Assembly (NCBI GenBank): GCA_004556155.1
Contig: SFIM01000015.1
Coordinates: 1 to 52,662 of the forward strand
Length of the DNA: 52,662 bases
Direction of reading: 5' to 3'
Origin: Clostridiales bacterium
GTDB lineage: Bacteria > Bacillota > Clostridia > Christensenellales > Aristaeellaceae
A program made the translations under genes and the position numbers. The notes beneath the pieces were generated by a model, which saw nothing but the letters and a program-made list of their open reading frames with translations, did no database searches and was not told the DNA's origin. Of this stretch, positions 21,980 through 30,146 are shown piece after piece (the stretch's first letter is position 1; the number at the start of each line of letters is the position of its first letter).

Positions 21980-24271
21980 TTAAATTCCATGCGTACGCCA
22001 AAAATCCTGCGAACGCGCGCGAATTTCATCCTCTGAGCGCACGAGCTGAGGATGATAGTGCGGCGGCATCAGCGCCTGCCAGCGTGGGTCGGCATAGCGG
22101 TCATCCAGCAGCAGCGCCACGCCGCAGTCGGTTTCGGAGCGGATGACCCGTCCCACCGCCTGCAGCACCCGGTGCATGCCGGGATAGCGATAGGCCATGC
22201 CAAAGCCGTCCGCGAAGGCTGCGTCGTAGCAGGCGCGCAGGGCTTCCTGGGCAGGATTTACCTGCGGCAGCCCAACGCCTACGATTGCCGTGCCAATCAG
22301 GCGCGCGCCGGGCAGGTCAATGCCCTCCGAAAAGATGCCGCCCAGCACGCACAGGGCCAGAAAGACGGTATTCGGCGTTTCAAAACGATGGAGATACTCC
22401 GCGCGGGCGGCCTCGTCCATGCTGCGCTGCTGCACATGCAGGGGCAGCTCGGGCCGCAGGGCCAGCAGCTGATCGCGGATCAATTCCAGATAGGCATAGC
22501 TGGGAAAGTAAGCAATATACTTGCCTGCCTGCCCATCATACAGCGCCAGCAGCGACAGCGCAACCTGCCGGGCTGTGGCTTCGCGCTGCTGATAGCGCGT
22601 ATCCAGCCCGCGCTGGAGGATCATGAGATTGCCGCTGGGAAAGGGCGATGGCAGGGCGAAGGTGGCGTCCTCCTCCGTGCCGCCCAGCAGCTGACGCATG
22701 CGGGGAAGGGGATCCAGCGTGGCCGAGAAGTACACGCAGCCGCGCATGCGCCGCGTGCAGGCAGCCAGGTGCCCGGCGATATCCAATCGCAACAGATGGA
22801 CGCTTTGCTCTTTTTCATGGGACTGGTGCAGCGCCTGGTATTCCTGTGGATGCGCCTGCATGCGCTTCAGGCACAGCCGCGCCAGCAGCAGGGTGCGGTA
22901 CAGCTCATGCGTACCCTCGGCCAGCGCTTCGCCCAGCACAGGGGTGAGGGCGGAGAGCAGCGCGTCCACGGGCGCGGACAGCTGCAATGCATCCTGGCAG
23001 GGGCGCAATGCCTGCAAATAGGCTGTCAGAGCCTGATAGACCGTGTCTTTGCGCCCGCGCAGCTTGCCGCTTTCACGACGGATGGCGGCAGCTTCGCGGC
23101 TGTCCAGCGTGCAGGACAGCATATCGCGCACGCGGGAGGGCAAGTTGTGCGCCTCGTCAATCAGCAGCGTGGGCGTGCGTCCAGCCTCGAAGATGCGCCG
23201 CAGCGATACCAGCGGGTCAAAGGCGTAGTTGTAATCGCAGACGACCACATCGGCCGTTTCACACAGCAGGAGCGAAAACTCAAACGGGCACAGGCAGTAT
23301 TGCTCGCACAGTGCATCGATGCGCGCAGGATCCCAGCGCTTTTCCCGGGAAATGTCCATCAGCGCAGGCAGCTCACGGTCATAGTATCCCTTGGCGCGCG
23401 GGCAGAAATCCGGATGGCAGCGCATTTCGGCCTGCGGACAGCGCTTTTCCTTGGCTGTCAGCACCACCCAGCGTGCGATCAGTCCCTGCGCGCACATGCG
23501 CTCTAATGCGTCCAGCGCGGCCTGCTGCGTGGTGCCGCGGGCGGTAAGATAGAAAATCTGCTCCGTTTTACCCTCGCCCAGCGCCTTGAGCGCCGGAAAC
23601 AGCGTGGCGGCGCTTTTGCCCGTGCCGGTGGGCAGGCAGGCGAACAGCCGCTTTTGCCGCACGATGGCGGTGTATACCTGCGCGGCCATCTCGCGCTGGC
23701 CGGGACGAAAGGCGGGATAAGGAAAGGGAAGCTGTGCGATGGAGGCGTTGCGCTGGGCGAGATAATCATCCTGTAGGGCGCGGAAGCGCGCATAGGGCAG
23801 CACAATCGCTTCAAACTCCGCCGCAGCCTGCTCACGGGTGAGCGTTTCGTCAAAGACCGCGCATACATCACCCTGCTGGGTGATATAGCTGACGCGCAGG
23901 GCGATTTGCGAAAGCCCCAATTCCTCGCACAGCATAAAGGCGTAGCACAACGCCTGCGCCCGGTGAGCGGGCAGGGGAGCGGCGGGCGGCTGCGCGGCAC
24001 AGAGCTTTAATTCCTCCACCAGCGGCGGATCCTGCGTGGGATAAAAGATATCCGCCCTGCCGTACAGCTCCAGCGCAATCCCTGCGCGCGTGCCTGTCCA
24101 GCGCACGGCGCGCTCGTTTTCAGCGCCTTCAGCGCCGCTTTGCTGCTGGCGCGCCTTGTGCCCCAGCATGCCGGCGTACATGGCCGCGGCGTTGGCGGGG
24201 GTCAGATCGCCCGCGCGCAGGGAAAACTCCACCAGCCGGCGGACGGATAATTGCGTGCAGGGGGAATCCAT
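21980..24271 (-). CDS. Rad3/XPD-like (DinG-type) Fe-S ATP-dependent DNA helicase
   Basis: A 763-aa SF2 helicase starting at the ATG at 24271, with AGGAG 9 nt upstream. An N-terminal PD-(D/E)xK-like region (~1-180: ELYGRADIFYP, EELKLCA, QALCYAFMLCEEL) precedes the motor: Walker A LPTGTGKSAA (K219), DEAH box LLIDEAHNLPSR, and the C-terminal motifs CVYFSATLDPL and QAVGRVIRSETD. Between motifs Ia and II four cysteines are spaced as in XPD Fe-S clusters (KRCPQAEMRCHPDFCPR and CEQYCLCPF). Such helicases act in repair or replication of damaged DNA. It is the first gene of the group with DUF4364 and ispDF. Confidence 0.9.
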   Translation of the reverse strand: MDSPCTQLSVRRLVEFSLRAGDLTPANAAAMYAGMLGHKARQQQSGAEGAENERAVRWTGTRAGIALELYGRADIFYPTQDPPLVEELKLCAAQPPAAPLPAHRAQALCYAFMLCEELGLSQIALRVSYITQQGDVCAVFDETLTREQAAAEFEAIVLPYARFRALQDDYLAQRNASIAQLPFPYPAFRPGQREMAAQVYTAIVRQKRLFACLPTGTGKSAATLFPALKALGEGKTEQIFYLTARGTTQQAALDALERMCAQGLIARWVVLTAKEKRCPQAEMRCHPDFCPRAKGYYDRELPALMDISREKRWDPARIDALCEQYCLCPFEFSLLLCETADVVVCDYNYAFDPLVSLRRIFEAGRTPTLLIDEAHNLPSRVRDMLSCTLDSREAAAIRRESGKLRGRKDTVYQALTAYLQALRPCQDALQLSAPVDALLSALTPVLGEALAEGTHELYRTLLLARLCLKRMQAHPQEYQALHQSHEKEQSVHLLRLDIAGHLAACTRRMRGCVYFSATLDPLPRMRQLLGGTEEDATFALPSPFPSGNLMILQRGLDTRYQQREATARQVALSLLALYDGQAGKYIAYFPSYAYLELIRDQLLALRPELPLHVQQRSMDEAARAEYLHRFETPNTVFLALCVLGGIFSEGIDLPGARLIGTAIVGVGLPQVNPAQEALRACYDAAFADGFGMAYRYPGMHRVLQAVGRVIRSETDCGVALLLDDRYADPRWQALMPPHYHPQLVRSEDEIRARSQDFWRTHGI

Positions 24272-24308
24272 GGCGGGCGCTCCTTTCGGTTGAATCGGGG
24301 ATGATATT

Positions 24309-24337
24309 ATTGTAGTATCTGGACAAGCCAATGTAAA
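24309..24337 (-). promoter_or_regulatory. Promoter of the helicase operon, TTTACA-17-TACAAT
   Basis: On the minus strand TTTACA (24332-24337) and TACAAT (24309-24314) with a 17-bp spacer. It physically overlaps the divergent promoter at 24320-24348. Confidence 0.6.
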
Positions 24338-24348
24338 GGGCATATAAT
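24320..24348 (+). promoter_or_regulatory. Promoter of the reductase-like gene, TGGACA-17-TATAAT
   Basis: TGGACA (24320-24325) and TATAAT (24343-24348) with a 17-bp spacer, interleaved with the helicase promoter on the opposite strand. RNA polymerase could therefore not occupy both at once. Confidence 0.65.
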
Positions 24349-24378
24349 AAACACGTGAAAAAACCTTGGGAGGACGCA

Positions 24379-25539
24379 ATGGATGAGCTGAAATGCACCG
24401 CGCTGGCGCTCAATGAGGATGAAACCGCGCACGCGCTGATATACAGCCGTATGGGCCGGGGCGCGGCGCTGCTGGGCGGCGACGCATACCCCATGCAAAA
24501 AAACATAAACGCCGCTGACTGGGCGGCGCGCGATACCCTGCAATTGGTACTGGGCGATGAAACGGCGGAGGTGTTCGGCCAGAAAGACGGCAGCTTTCCC
24601 GCTGCGCTGGATGCGCTGCTGTATGCGCGCTGGCAGGCAAAAAAGCCCGGCCTGATCGTGCTTTCCTGCGCGGCGGCGGAGCACAACGCCCAGCATTTGC
24701 TGGAGGCGGCCATTGCCTGCGCCGTGGCGCGGCACGCGCAGCCCGGATATCTGCGCTATCTGGTGTCCGACAATGCTTTTTGCGCTACGCTGTCGGACTG
24801 CGCCGAATGGCTCATTGAGGCGGATGAGAAAACAGCCGCGCGCCTGCCGCTGCCCAAGAGCGACGCGGTGCGCTGCGTGCCCGATCTTTCTCCCTACGCG
24901 CTGCGCCGCACGCGCATGCTGGGCGGGGCGGGGGCGATGGCCGCCGTGTGCGCCTGCTTGGCCGGGGTGGAAACGCTGGGCGAGGCGTTCAAGGATGAGG
25001 ATATTCGCACGCTGCTGGGCAGGGCGCTGACGGAGGAAATGCCGCCCGATGCTGGCTTTTCCCGCACGGAAAATCTGCAATACGCCGTGCAGGTATGCTC
25101 CTATCTGGAAAATGCCTGCGCGGGCGAAAAATGGCCTGAGATGGGCGAGAACCTGCTGGCGCGGTATGTGCGCGCCATCCTGCCCGCGATGACGGAGTAC
25201 GAGCAGAAAAGCGCCGCGCTGCCCCGCCGGCTGGCCTTTGCCGTCAGCGCGCTGATAATGCTGTACAGCGGCGTGCGGCCGGATGATCAGGGTGTGTATA
25301 CCCTGGCGGGCAAGGACGGCTCCATGCCGGTGCTGGATCGAGCCGAGGCGCTGCGGGCGTTCTCGCGCCTGAGCTGCGATATGCCCTGCGAGGCGCTGGC
25401 TTATGCCGCGCTGTCGGACTGCGAAATCTGGGGCTGTGATCTGCGCGAAATTGAAGGGCTGGAAGAGCTGGCGACCGAGCAGCTGCGCGATATGCAGCTG
25501 TTGGGCGTGTGCGAGGCCATGCGCAAAGCCGGCAAATAA
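24379..25539 (+). CDS. Degenerate tagaturonate reductase (UxaB/mannitol dehydrogenase family) homologue, probable pseudoenzyme
   Basis: A 386-aa protein starting at the ATG at 24379 after GGGAGGA. The central and C-terminal parts align by eye with altronate oxidoreductases: SFPAALDALLYARW, GLIVLSCAAAEHNAQHLLEA, DNAFCATLSD and DLSPYALRRTRMLGGAGA. In active members the last segment reads RK-x-R-x-LNG-x-H, where Lys and His are catalytic. Here Lys is Arg177, Asn is Gly182 and His is Gly185. The N-terminal Rossmann start with the NAD-binding glycines is also absent, so the protein is about 100 residues short. Uronate dehydrogenase activity is therefore unlikely. It is open and well translated, so it is not obviously a pseudogene. 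It is divergent from the helicase operon. Confidence 0.7.
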   Translation: MDELKCTALALNEDETAHALIYSRMGRGAALLGGDAYPMQKNINAADWAARDTLQLVLGDETAEVFGQKDGSFPAALDALLYARWQAKKPGLIVLSCAAAEHNAQHLLEAAIACAVARHAQPGYLRYLVSDNAFCATLSDCAEWLIEADEKTAARLPLPKSDAVRCVPDLSPYALRRTRMLGGAGAMAAVCACLAGVETLGEAFKDEDIRTLLGRALTEEMPPDAGFSRTENLQYAVQVCSYLENACAGEKWPEMGENLLARYVRAILPAMTEYEQKSAALPRRLAFAVSALIMLYSGVRPDDQGVYTLAGKDGSMPVLDRAEALRAFSRLSCDMPCEALAYAALSDCEIWGCDLREIEGLEELATEQLRDMQLLGVCEAMRKAGK

Positions 25540-25540
25540 A

Positions 25541-25566
25541 AAAGGAAGATTTGTTCATCTGCCTTT
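25541..25566. terminator. Terminator between convergent genes
   Basis: A hairpin AAAGGAAGAT/ATCTGCCTTT (25541-25550 with 25557-25566, one mismatch). On the minus strand it is followed by TTTTTTATTT, which fits termination of the NTP-transferase gene; on the plus strand the T run is short. Confidence 0.6.
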
Positions 25567-25573
25567 AGGGGTC

Positions 25574-26491
25574 TTACTTTTCCCACAGGGCTTCGGGATA
25601 CTCGCCCTCCTGCGTTAGCCTGGCCAGCGCCTCGCGCACAGCGGGAAGATCGGGCTGGTAGGTGATGCCGTACCACTTGCTGGTGGTGTGCAGCATGCGC
25701 ACGGCGGATTCGCCATCGCGCAGGGTATCGTTGACCACGAAGGGCAGGTAATACTCGCCCTTGAGCGGGTTGGCTGCCATGGCGTTTTGGTAAAACGCGG
25801 GGAACCGCGCCCACAGCTGATCCATGAAATCGGGCGTAAAGGCCCACAGGTTCATGGATACCGGCGTATCTGGGGAGAGCAGACGGTAGGTTTCACCGTC
25901 CGTGGTGGTCAGCGGGCCGTCGCAGGTGGAAATGATGTGCGTGTTTTCCACGATGCTTTCAAGATAGCCCTCGGGCGAGGCGTGGCATACGCCGCGCGAA
26001 ACCGAGCCGTTTTCGGACAGGGTATTCTTTAGCAGAAAGCCCGTCATGGCGTATTCGCCGGGCTTGTGCGGCTGGGACAGAAAATCGTAAATCTGCTGGA
26101 AGGCGTCGCGGCCGTAGAAATCATCGCCGTTGATGGCGGCAAAGGGCGCGTCGATATACTCCCGGCAGCACATGACGGCATGGCCGGTGCCCCAGGGCTT
26201 GGCGCGGCCGGTGGGCACGGTGCAGCCCTCCGGCAGATGATCCAGGTGCTGGAGAACGTAGTGCGTCTCCATCAGCCCTTCCACATGGCAGCCGATCTTC
26301 TGGCGAAAATCCTCCAGAATATCGTCCCGGACGACGAAAATCACCCGGCGAAAGCCCGCACGGTAGGCGTCGAAAAGGGAATAATCAATAATGCACTCGC
26401 CATGAGCGCCAAAGGAAGCAAGCTGCTTGATGCCGCCGAAACGGCTGCCGATGCCGGCTGCCATGACGACCAGAATGGGTTCACTGCGCAT
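25574..26491 (-). CDS. NTP-transferase (sugar-1-phosphate nucleotidyltransferase-like)
   Basis: A 305-aa protein with the nucleotidyltransferase signature ILVVMAAGIGSRFGGIKQL near the N-terminus, AINGDDFYGRDAFQQ as the metal-binding strand, and PWGTGHAVMCC. This places it in the family of UTP-glucose-1-phosphate uridylyltransferase and related enzymes that activate sugars for cell-envelope or polysaccharide synthesis; the exact sugar is not visible. The start at 26491 is preferred because AGGAG lies about 12 nt upstream and the signature follows at once. An upstream in-frame ATG at 26515 lacks a ribosome-binding site but cannot be excluded. Monocistronic. Confidence 0.85.
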   Translation of the reverse strand: MRSEPILVVMAAGIGSRFGGIKQLASFGAHGECIIDYSLFDAYRAGFRRVIFVVRDDILEDFRQKIGCHVEGLMETHYVLQHLDHLPEGCTVPTGRAKPWGTGHAVMCCREYIDAPFAAINGDDFYGRDAFQQIYDFLSQPHKPGEYAMTGFLLKNTLSENGSVSRGVCHASPEGYLESIVENTHIISTCDGPLTTTDGETYRLLSPDTPVSMNLWAFTPDFMDQLWARFPAFYQNAMAANPLKGEYYLPFVVNDTLRDGESAVRMLHTTSKWYGITYQPDLPAVREALARLTQEGEYPEALWEK

Positions 26492-26583
26492 GAAATCAAT
26501 ACGCTCCTTGTCCATTTTTAAGATGATTATACCACAAACGGCAGAATTTGCAAATTTGGTTTACAAATGGGAGGAAACGCCGC

Positions 26584-27099
26584 ATGCATATCGTATTATA
26601 CGCGCCGGAGATTCCGCAAAATACAGGCAATATCGCCCGCACCTGCGCGGCGACGGGGAGCGTGCTGCACCTGATTGAGCCGCTGGGCTTTGAGCTGAGC
26701 GATAAATATCTCAAGCGCGCCGGGCTGGATTACTGGCATTTGATGGAGTTGCATGTCCATCCGGATTTTGATACAATGATGGCGGAATATCCGCATGCTG
26801 TCTATCATTTTGCCACCACCAAGGCTCCGCGCGGCTATCATGAGGTCAGCTACGGGCCGGAGGATTTTCTGGTGTTCGGCTGCGAAACAAAGGGCCTGCC
26901 CGAGTCGCTGCTCAGCCGAGTGTACGATCGCTGCATCCGCATTCCCATGCGCAGCGAGGCGCGGTCGCTGAACCTGAGCAACTCCGTGGCCATTGTGCTC
27001 TACGAGGCGCTGCGCCAGCAGGGCTTCCCCGGCCTGTGCGATCACGGCGCGCTGACCGGGCGGCAGGATGACGCGCAGCCCTGGATGGACTATGTGTAA
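26584..27099 (+). CDS. trmL: tRNA (cytidine(34)-2'-O)-methyltransferase, SPOUT family
   Basis: A 171-aa SPOUT/TrmD knot methyltransferase. Motifs are HIVLYAPEIPQNTGNIARTC at the start, LVFGCETKGLPESLL and the C-terminal knot IRIPMRSEARSLNLSNSVA. TrmL methylates the ribose of the wobble cytidine or uridine of leucine tRNAs. The start at 26584 follows GGAGG at 10 nt and gives the standard N-terminus; upstream in-frame codons are atypical. It heads a run with a small membrane protein and the two glycosylase genes. Confidence 0.93.
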   Translation: MHIVLYAPEIPQNTGNIARTCAATGSVLHLIEPLGFELSDKYLKRAGLDYWHLMELHVHPDFDTMMAEYPHAVYHFATTKAPRGYHEVSYGPEDFLVFGCETKGLPESLLSRVYDRCIRIPMRSEARSLNLSNSVAIVLYEALRQQGFPGLCDHGALTGRQDDAQPWMDYV

Positions 27100-27119
27100 C
27101 GCGAAAGGAAAAAAATAGA

Positions 27120-27344
27120 ATGTATCAGCAGGATAACCGCGACGCGTATTTTGAACGCAAAGAGGAAGAAAAAGAGGCGCGGCGGGATCGCTGGCGGCTG
27201 ACCATGGGCCTGATGGAATTTCTGGCCGTGGTGGCGGGCGTGGCGGTCACGCTGGTGCTGGTGCTGCTGATCGTAAGCCTGCTGTCCTGGCTGCGGCAGG
27301 ATGCGTCCGCTACCTTTGACGTCATTTTAGCGCTGTTTAAGTAA
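27120..27344 (+). CDS. Small single-helix membrane protein
   Basis: A 74-aa protein of unrecognised family. A highly charged N-terminal half (DNRDAYFERKEEEKEARRDR) is followed by one long hydrophobic helix (FLAVVAGVAVTLVLVLLIVS) and a short tail. It sits between trmL and the type-4 uracil-DNA glycosylase gene, 20 bp after trmL and 25 bp before the next start. It is therefore presumably cotranscribed, but nothing indicates a function. Confidence 0.65.
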   Translation: MYQQDNRDAYFERKEEEKEARRDRWRLTMGLMEFLAVVAGVAVTLVLVLLIVSLLSWLRQDASATFDVILALFK

Positions 27345-27369
27345 CCGCACAAAAGGGGAGACTACGCCT

Positions 27370-27933
27370 ATGAAAACCTCCTGGCAATCGCTGTATGATG
27401 AGATTTTTGCCTGCGAAAAGTGCGAGCTGTGCCGCCGCATCCACAACAAGGTGCCAGGGCAGGGGGATATTCATGCCCGGCTGATGTTTATCGGCGAGGG
27501 CCCCGGCGCGGACGAGGATATGCAGGGCATGGCCTTTGTGGGCGCGGCTGGGCAGCTGCTGACCAAGATGATCGCCGCCATGGGTATGACGCGCGAGGAG
27601 GTTTACATCTGCAATATTGTCAAGTGCCGTCCGCCGCAGAATCGCACGCCCTTCCCCGAGGAGGCTGCGGCCTGCCTGCCCTATCTGCGCGAGCAGGTGG
27701 CGCTGGTGCGCCCGCAGGTGATCGTGCTGCTGGGGGCGACGGCGGCCAAAACGCTGCTGCGGCCGGATTTTCGCATCACCCGCGAGCATGGCCAGTGGGA
27801 GGAGCGCAAGGGCGTGTGGCTCCTGCCTACCTACCACCCTGCCGCGCTATTGCGCGATGAAAGCAAAAAACGCGACGCCTGGCATGATTTGCAGCTGGTG
27901 ATGGCAAAACTAAAGGATCTGGAGGCGCAGTGA
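27370..27933 (+). CDS. Family-4 (Fe-S) uracil-DNA glycosylase
   Basis: A 187-aa protein that would excise uracil from DNA. Features of family 4 are MFIGEGPGADEDMQGMAFVG, ICNIVKCRPPQNRTP and the C-terminal LLPTYHPAALLR. Cysteines suited to a 4Fe-4S cluster are present (CEKCELC near the N-terminus, C in IVKC, and C in AACLP). AGGGGAG precedes the ATG. A second glycosylase-like gene starts 1 bp after the stop, so the two are translationally coupled. Confidence 0.9.
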   Translation: MKTSWQSLYDEIFACEKCELCRRIHNKVPGQGDIHARLMFIGEGPGADEDMQGMAFVGAAGQLLTKMIAAMGMTREEVYICNIVKCRPPQNRTPFPEEAAACLPYLREQVALVRPQVIVLLGATAAKTLLRPDFRITREHGQWEERKGVWLLPTYHPAALLRDESKKRDAWHDLQLVMAKLKDLEAQ

Positions 27934-27934
27934 T

Positions 27935-28525
27935 ATGGCGGATATGCAAGCGTTTGAGCAGGAGTGCACGCAGTTCTTTCGCCCCCTTTGGCCGGGCGAG
28001 GATAAAATACTGGTCTTTGGCGACGGCAATACCGATCATCCCCCGCTGATGCTGATTGGCGAGGCGCCGGGCGAGCAGGAAACCCTCAAGCGCCGCCCGT
28101 TTGTGGGCAAGGCGGGCAAGAACCTGGATGGCTTTCTGGAGCTGATGGGCATGGAGCGGCAGGAGATCTATGTCAGCAACGTGGTCAAGATTCGCCCCAC
28201 GGCGCGGGGCACGTCCGGGCGCGTGCGCAACCGCGCGCCGTCCAAGGAGGAAATTGCCCTTTTCCTGCCTTTTTTGATGAAGGAAATCGATCTGGTCGCT
28301 CCCCGTGCCCTGGTGACGCTGGGCAACGTACCCCTGCGCGCGCTGACAGGGGATAAATCCACCATCGGCGATATGCACGGCGCGTGGCACACGGCGGTCA
28401 ATGGCCTGCCGCTGTTTGCCCTGTATCATCCCGCGGCCATTATCTACCGGCGCGAGCTGCTCAGCGTGTACGAGCAGGATGTGTGCAGCCTGCGGGATTC
28501 CCTGACAATTCAGACGCAAAAGTGA
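27935..28525 (+). CDS. Uracil-DNA-glycosylase-superfamily paralogue lacking Fe-S cysteines
   Basis: A 196-aa protein with the same fold signatures as its upstream neighbour: LMLIGEAPGEQETLKRRPFV, IYVSNVVKIRPTARG and LPLFALYHPAAIIYR. The cluster cysteines are replaced (VKI for VKC, no N-terminal CxxC), leaving only isolated cysteines. GGAGG near the end of the upstream gene serves its ATG. It could be a glycosylase with different base preference, or a partner of the Fe-S enzyme. The tandem arrangement suggests they act together in base-excision repair, which is inference. Confidence 0.85.
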   Translation: MADMQAFEQECTQFFRPLWPGEDKILVFGDGNTDHPPLMLIGEAPGEQETLKRRPFVGKAGKNLDGFLELMGMERQEIYVSNVVKIRPTARGTSGRVRNRAPSKEEIALFLPFLMKEIDLVAPRALVTLGNVPLRALTGDKSTIGDMHGAWHTAVNGLPLFALYHPAAIIYRRELLSVYEQDVCSLRDSLTIQTQK

Positions 28526-28544
28526 TGCTTTCAGGCATAAGCTG

Positions 28545-28573
28545 TTTTCATCGCGCGTGAAATATGCTATGCT
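28545..28573 (+). promoter_or_regulatory. Promoter of nfeD-floA, TTTTCA-17-TATGCT
   Basis: TTTTCA (28545-28550) and TATGCT (28568-28573) with a 17-bp spacer in the gap between the glycosylase pair and nfeD. Confidence 0.5.
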
Positions 28574-28606
28574 GACCTCACAAAGCATGAAGGGAGGCGC
28601 GCTGCG

Positions 28607-29083
28607 ATGGAATGGCTGATACCAATTATCATCTGCGTGCTGGCGGGCGTGATTCTGCTGATCGTGGAAGCGTTTATGCCAGGGTTCGGCGTGCCCGGCA
28701 TATCGGGCATCATCCTGCTGCTGGCGGGTGTGGCCATGACCTGGTATGAATACGGGGCCATGGTCGGGCTGGGTACCACGGTAGCCGTGCTGGCGCTGGT
28801 GGGCGTGGCGATATCCGTATCGCTCAAATCCGCGTCCAGCGGCAGGCTGTCAAAATCCGATCTGATTCTCAATGATACCGAGACCCCGCCGTCCGAAAAC
28901 GCGGATATGCAGCTGCTGGTGGGCAAGGAGGGCGTGGTGAAGAATACCCTGCGCCCTGTGGGTACCGCTGAGTTTGACTGCGGAAAGCTGCATGTGACCA
29001 GCGACGGCGAATATGTGTCCGAGGGACAGAAGGTTCGCATCGTCCGCGTGGAGGGCACGCAGATCTTTGTAAACAAAATCTGA
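28607..29083 (+). CDS. NfeD-like membrane protein
   Basis: A 158-aa protein with two or three N-terminal helices (LIPIIICVLAGVILLIVEAF, GVPGISGIILLLAGVAMTW, AVLALVGVAISV) and a C-terminal OB-fold (LLVGKEGVVKNTLRPVGTAE, GKLHVTSDGEYV, GQKVRIVRVEGT). NfeD proteins are encoded next to flotillins and probably scaffold membrane microdomains with them, as is seen here with floA 25 bp downstream. GGGAGG lies upstream of the ATG. The short form, lacking a ClpP-like protease domain, is typical when paired with floA. Confidence 0.88.
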   Translation: MEWLIPIIICVLAGVILLIVEAFMPGFGVPGISGIILLLAGVAMTWYEYGAMVGLGTTVAVLALVGVAISVSLKSASSGRLSKSDLILNDTETPPSENADMQLLVGKEGVVKNTLRPVGTAEFDCGKLHVTSDGEYVSEGQKVRIVRVEGTQIFVNKI

Positions 29084-29108
29084 AAGTGGACAAAAGGAGA
29101 GGAAAACT

Positions 29109-30119
29109 GTGGGATTTGATGGAGCAACCGTAATGATTCTCGTATTGCTGCTGCTGGCGGTCGTGCTGGTGCTGGTGTTTCTGCGCTATGTTCCGCTGGG
29201 GCTGTGGGTGCGGGCGTTGTCCTCGGGCGTAAAGGTCAAGGTATCCGCGCTCATCGGCATGCGTCTGCGCCGCATTTCGCCCCACCGTCTGGTGGATACG
29301 CTGATCATGGTGCGCAAGGCCGGCCTGGATATCACCCTGGATCAGCTGGAAAAGCACTTGCTGGCGGGCGGCAACATTGAGCGCGTGGCCAAGGCCATGA
29401 TTTCCGCCCAGCAGGCCAGCATCCCCATGACCTTTGCCGAAGCCTGCGCCATCGATCTGGCCGGCCGCGACGTGCTGCAGGCCGTGCAGATGAGCGTTAT
29501 CCCCAAGGTCATTGAAACCCCGCCTATCTCCGCCGTGGCCAAGGATGGTATCGAGCTGCGCGCCAAGGCCCGCGTGACCGTGCGCACGGATGTGAACCGT
29601 CTGGTGGGCGGCGCCGGCGAGGAAACCATTATCGCCCGCGTAGGCGAGGGCATCGTAACCACCATCGGCTCCTCCGAAACGCACAAGGCCGTGCTGGAGA
29701 ACCCCGATCTCATCAGCCAGACCGTGCTGAGCAAGGGCCTGGATAACGGCACGGCGTACCGCATCCTGTCCATCGATATCGCAGACGTGGACGTGGGCCG
29801 CAACGTCGGCGCGCAGCTGCAGATGGATCAGGCGGAGGCCGATCGCCGCATTGCCCAGGCCAAGGCGGAGGAACGCCGCGCCATCGCCGTGGCGCGTGAG
29901 CAGGAAATGCTGGCCGCTGTGCAGGAGATGCGCGCTCGCGTGGTCGAGGCCGAGGCGCAGGTGCCGCTGGCCATGGCTGAAGCGCTGCGCGAGGGCAAGC
30001 TGGGCGTGATGGACTATTACCAGATGAAAAATGTGATTGCCGACACCAACATGCGCGATGGCATTGCCAATGCCGCCAAGCCGCAGCCTGCGGCCAGCAC
30101 CGGCGCGGAAAAGGCCTGA
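29109..30119 (+). CDS. floA: Flotillin-like protein FloA
   Basis: A 336-aa protein of the UPF0365/FloA family with a GTG start after AAGGAGAGG. One N-terminal helix (MILVLLLLAVVLVLVFLRYV) precedes the conserved SPHRLVDTLIMVRKAGLD, an SPFH-like domain (VIPKVIETPPISAVAKDGIE, RVGEGIVTTIGSSETHKAVL) and an Ala/Glu-rich coiled coil (AEADRRIAQAKAEERRAIAV). FloA organises membrane microdomains that harbour signalling and secretion proteins. It sits between nfeD and a third, uncharacterised membrane-anchored gene. Confidence 0.95.
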   Translation: MGFDGATVMILVLLLLAVVLVLVFLRYVPLGLWVRALSSGVKVKVSALIGMRLRRISPHRLVDTLIMVRKAGLDITLDQLEKHLLAGGNIERVAKAMISAQQASIPMTFAEACAIDLAGRDVLQAVQMSVIPKVIETPPISAVAKDGIELRAKARVTVRTDVNRLVGGAGEETIIARVGEGIVTTIGSSETHKAVLENPDLISQTVLSKGLDNGTAYRILSIDIADVDVGRNVGAQLQMDQAEADRRIAQAKAEERRAIAVAREQEMLAAVQEMRARVVEAEAQVPLAMAEALREGKLGVMDYYQMKNVIADTNMRDGIANAAKPQPAASTGAEKA

Positions 30120-30146
30120 GCGCCCATTTGGAAAGGAAAGTAAACC

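Noticed and set aside
22052..23506. 484-codon forward frame
   Set aside because: Antisense of the Rad3-like helicase; Gln/His/Arg-rich shadow composition typical of GC-rich DNA.
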